From assembly GCF_014256275.1 (NCBI RefSeq), contig NZ_JACCFE010000002.1:7317501-7381500 (forward strand): a stretch of DNA of 64,000 bases, read 5' to 3'. The DNA is from Rhodococcus sp. 4CII. Its GTDB lineage: Bacteria; Actinomycetota; Actinomycetes; Mycobacteriales; Mycobacteriaceae. The first letter of the stretch is position 1. Every line of letters starts with the position of its first letter. Below the pieces are notes generated by a model, which was given only the letters and a program-made list of their open reading frames with translations, was not told where the DNA came from and ran no database searches. This document shows, piece after piece, positions 61,709 through 64,000 of the stretch. A program made the position numbers and the translations under genes.

Positions 61709-63031
61709 CTAGGGGCGGTCCGCGGGGAGCGGGTTCTGACTCGGGTCCCATTCGACGCGGACGTGGTCGGGGCCGCGGAACGAGGTGTTCGGTGAATACG
61801 TCCATTCCTGGTCCTCCACCAGGCGCAGGTGCGGCAGGCGCTTTGTGGTCTCCTCCAGCATCACCCGCATTTCCATGCGGGCCAAGCCCTGACCGAGGCA
61901 CAGGTGCACGCCCCACCCGAAGGCGAGGTGCTCGTCGGCGTTCTCGCGGGTGATGTCGAACCTCTCCCCGTCCTCGAACTTCGCGTCGTCGTGGTTGGCG
62001 GATCCGGTCAGCATCATCACCCGCGACCCGGTCGGAAGGTCATAGCCACCGAGCCGGACCGGCCGCGTCGTGATCCGTCGCCACGTCGGCACGGAGGACT
62101 GGTAGCGCAGGATCTCGTGGACCGCGCCGGGGATCAGCGTCGGATCTTCGCAGATCGCTTCCCACTGAGACCGGTTCTCTAGCAGCGACTTGAATCCGCT
62201 CGCCGCGGCGTTGGTCGTCGTCTCGTGCGAGGCATAGAGGTGGCTCTGCATGATCGAGGCGAGGTAGGTCTTGTCCCACACCTCGTCGTTGCCGTCCTTC
62301 TGCCAAGCCTTGATGACATTGGACATGTAGTCCTCACCCGGATTCTCGGCCAGCTTGTCGACGTGTTCACGCGCGTACTGAAGGTAGGCGGCATAGTCGC
62401 CGGCAAGAGCAACCTGCTGCTCATCGGTGGGCCGTCCCCACAGCCAGAGCGCGAACCGGGCCGCGTATCCGCGGACGCGCTCGACCTCGGCCTCCGGCAC
62501 ACCCATCAGGATGAATGCCGTCAGCGCCGGCACCGAGAACGTCATGTCGCCGACTATGTCGGCGCGGCCGTTCTTGACGATCGCGTCCAAGCAATGGGAG
62601 ACGAACCGGCGGGTGTAGGGCTCGAGTTCGGCTACCTTGTTGTCATTGAGGCCCTTGCGGAAAACCCTGCGCCGCTTCGGGTGCAGTGGTGCGTCCTCGT
62701 CGACGAGCATCGTCGACGGGACGAAGTTGGCCTCGGCCAGCACATCCATCGCCGCGGGGCACGGCGGGGTGATCATGACACCCGCCTCGCTCGCGCTGTA
62801 GGACTCGGTGTCCTTGAAGATCTCGATGATGTCCTCGTAGCGGCTGACGATCCAGTAGTCGATCTCGGGGCTGTAGAAGACCGGTTCCTGTTCCCGGACG
62901 GCCTTGAAGACGGGGTACGGGTCCTGCTGGTAGTCCTCGTCGAACGGGTTGAACTCGGCGGCGAAGTGGCTGACCGGGCACTTGCCGGAGACGATGTCTT
63001 CGGCAATCGGTGCCGGAGTGGTTTCGGTCAT
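61709..63031 (-). CDS. cytochrome P450 (CYP116-like)
   Basis: A 440-residue P450. The N-terminus (KCPVSHFAAEFNPFDEDYQQ) recalls CYP116 enzymes of thiocarbamate and ether oxidation. The I-helix oxygen motif is ASHETTTNAA, the ExxR is EILR, and the heme-binding loop FGWGVHLCLGQG gives Cys378 as axial ligand. AGGAGG precedes the ATG by six bases. The reductase gene upstream has the domain order of the fused CYP116B reductase, so this is likely an unfused version. Substrates in the family are aryl ethers, alkanes and thiocarbamates; this one is not known. Confidence 0.9.
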   Translation of the reverse strand: MTETTPAPIAEDIVSGKCPVSHFAAEFNPFDEDYQQDPYPVFKAVREQEPVFYSPEIDYWIVSRYEDIIEIFKDTESYSASEAGVMITPPCPAAMDVLAEANFVPSTMLVDEDAPLHPKRRRVFRKGLNDNKVAELEPYTRRFVSHCLDAIVKNGRADIVGDMTFSVPALTAFILMGVPEAEVERVRGYAARFALWLWGRPTDEQQVALAGDYAAYLQYAREHVDKLAENPGEDYMSNVIKAWQKDGNDEVWDKTYLASIMQSHLYASHETTTNAAASGFKSLLENRSQWEAICEDPTLIPGAVHEILRYQSSVPTWRRITTRPVRLGGYDLPTGSRVMMLTGSANHDDAKFEDGERFDITRENADEHLAFGWGVHLCLGQGLARMEMRVMLEETTKRLPHLRLVEDQEWTYSPNTSFRGPDHVRVEWDPSQNPLPADRP

Positions 63032-63104
63032 GTCGATCCTCCTGGACGTTGGGTAGCGGCAGATCGGGCTGAGCGCCGCATGATGTCGGTAATGGTCGGG
63101 ATGG

Positions 63105-64000
63105 CTACATGTCGAGGACGATTCGCGGTGAGCGGGCCCGCGAGCAGCAGATCATCATCACCTCGTTCTCCGCCTTCTCGTCGTCGTCGAGCACCGCGTC
63201 GCGGTGGTCGACCTCGCCCTCGAGCACGGTTGTCTCGCAGGAGCCGCACACTCCCTCGCCGCAACTGTTCGCAGCCTTGATTCCGCACTCGAGCAGGGCG
63301 TCCAGAATTGTCTGGTCGGGCCCGACGGTGAGGGTTTTCCCGGTCCGGGACAGCTCCACCTCGAAAACGGTCTCCACGCTCGGATCGAGCTCGACGGCGG
63401 TGCCGGAGAAGTGCTCGACGTGCAGCTGTGCGGACACCCCCAGATCGGCGCACCGCGCGGTGAGCGCGTCCAGAAGCCGTTCGGGGCCGCAGCTGTAGAT
63501 GTGCACGTTCGGATCGAGGTCGTCGCCGATCAGGGCGTCGAGGTTCAAGCGAGTGCCCTCGTCCGAGACACACATCTGCACGTTGTCGTCGTCGGAGAGT
63601 TGCTCGAAGAACGCCATCTTCGGCCGTGAACGTCCGGCGTACACCAAGCGGTAGGCGATGCCCTTCTCCGCAGCGGCCGCCATCATCGGTAGCAGAGGCG
63701 TGATGCCGATCCCGGCGGCAACGAATAGATATTCCTGCGCCGGTTTCAGTGGGAAGTTATTGCGCGGCAGGGACGCAGTGAGCGTGGCCCCCTTCGTCAC
63801 CTCGTCGTGGATGTGTTGTGACCCTCCGCGGCTGTTCGGATCGCGAAGGACGGCGACCTCGTAGCGGGAACTGTCGCCGGGCGCGTTGTGCAGCGAGTAC
63901 TGCCGCACCATGCCGTTCGCCAAGTGCAGATCGATGTGGGCGCCGGCTTCCCAGGTGGGGAGGGTACTTCCGGTGCCGTCGATCAAGCTCAGCGTGAGCA
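63105..64000 (-). CDS. phthalate-dioxygenase-reductase-type P450 reductase (5' end off window)
   Basis: The minus-strand frame is open to the right edge, so the N-terminus is missing. The flavin motif RQYSLHNAPGDSSRYEVAVL, NAD-binding GIGITPLLPMMAAA, and a C-terminal plant-type 2Fe-2S domain (NSCGEGVCGSCETT, final Cys at MMICCSR) are present in the PDOR order flavin-NADH-ferredoxin. It passes electrons from NADH to the P450 encoded 73 bp downstream. The end IVLDM is typical of this group. Confidence 0.9.
   Translation of the reverse strand, partial: LTLSLIDGTGSTLPTWEAGAHIDLHLANGMVRQYSLHNAPGDSSRYEVAVLRDPNSRGGSQHIHDEVTKGATLTASLPRNNFPLKPAQEYLFVAAGIGITPLLPMMAAAAEKGIAYRLVYAGRSRPKMAFFEQLSDDDNVQMCVSDEGTRLNLDALIGDDLDPNVHIYSCGPERLLDALTARCADLGVSAQLHVEHFSGTAVELDPSVETVFEVELSRTGKTLTVGPDQTILDALLECGIKAANSCGEGVCGSCETTVLEGEVDHRDAVLDDDEKAENEVMMICCSRARSPRIVLDM

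Noticed and set aside
1..64000. CRISPR arrays, rRNA and tRNA genes
   Set aside because: No regularly spaced direct repeats, rRNA-like stretches or tRNA cloverleaf/TTCGA loop patterns were noticed, though I could not run a search.

Overview
The window reads as high-GC actinobacterial DNA, most like Rhodococcus or a close relative in the Nocardiaceae. The signs are dense overlapping GTG/ATG-start genes, coenzyme F420 biosynthesis genes, a WhiB regulator, a large Ser/Thr-kinase/STAND regulator, and P450 plus meta-cleavage catabolic genes. No rRNA, tRNA or CRISPR array was seen.

Region by region. 1-7.3 kb: a flavin-reductase-like gene and an alpha/beta hydrolase on the minus strand, then a CocE-type hydrolase, an acyl-CoA ligase and a CGNR zinc-finger regulator on the plus strand. 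7.3-12.9 kb: a gene graveyard with remnants of an IS3 element, an acyl-CoA dehydrogenase, a thiolase, an SDR, an enoyl-CoA hydratase joined to a CoA-transferase fragment, and a recombinase-like fragment. An intact alpha/beta hydrolase and an MBL-fold hydrolase survive among them. 12.9-37.1 kb: a carbon-and-cofactor island. On the minus strand two aldehyde dehydrogenases, gnd, glpX and F420-dependent glucose-6-phosphate dehydrogenase run away from a shared control region near 19.0-19.25 kb. On the plus strand follow transaldolase, pgi, a cupin, a split-barrel PPOX/FDOR-type protein, a GATase-like protein, a LacI repressor, ribokinase, nadV (NAMPT), a HAD phosphatase, prs, fbiC, pgl, cofC/fbiD and a decayed FbiB-type nitroreductase domain. 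A minus-strand nucleoside hydrolase closes the block.

Together the island encodes ribonucleoside to ribose to ribose-5-phosphate steps, most of a pentose-phosphate cycle returning carbon to glucose-6-phosphate, F420 reduction by FGD, and parts of F420 and NAD synthesis. LacI-type sites with a shared GAAACG core lie before tal, before the cupin operon and before the nucleoside hydrolase, suggesting one local regulon. Transketolase, FbiA and an intact FbiB are not in the window.

37.2-45.5 kb: a flavin monooxygenase/O-methyltransferase pair with a divergent LuxR-type regulator, then small conserved or hypothetical proteins. 45.5-47.5 kb: a degenerate IS21-family element whose istA is fused to the 3' end of istB. 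47.5-64 kb: an aromatic catabolic region, all on the minus strand. It has a two-component HpaB-type phenol hydroxylase, XylT-type ferredoxin, catechol 2,3-dioxygenase, ring-fission hydrolase and WhiB. Upstream of these are a kinase-STAND regulator, an HemQ-like pseudogene, two SCP2-like proteins, an internally duplicated membrane protein, an EthD-like protein, a deleted intradiol dioxygenase, and a P450 with a separate phthalate-dioxygenase-reductase-type partner that runs off the right edge.

Caveat: many single-base frameshifts (glpX, tal, the enoyl-CoA hydratase, istA, the 43-kb gene) sit at short runs of one base, so some apparent pseudogenes may be sequencing errors. The larger internal deletions (thiolase, HemQ-like, intradiol dioxygenase, istA/istB) are harder to explain that way. 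All family assignments are by eye from sequence, without database searches.
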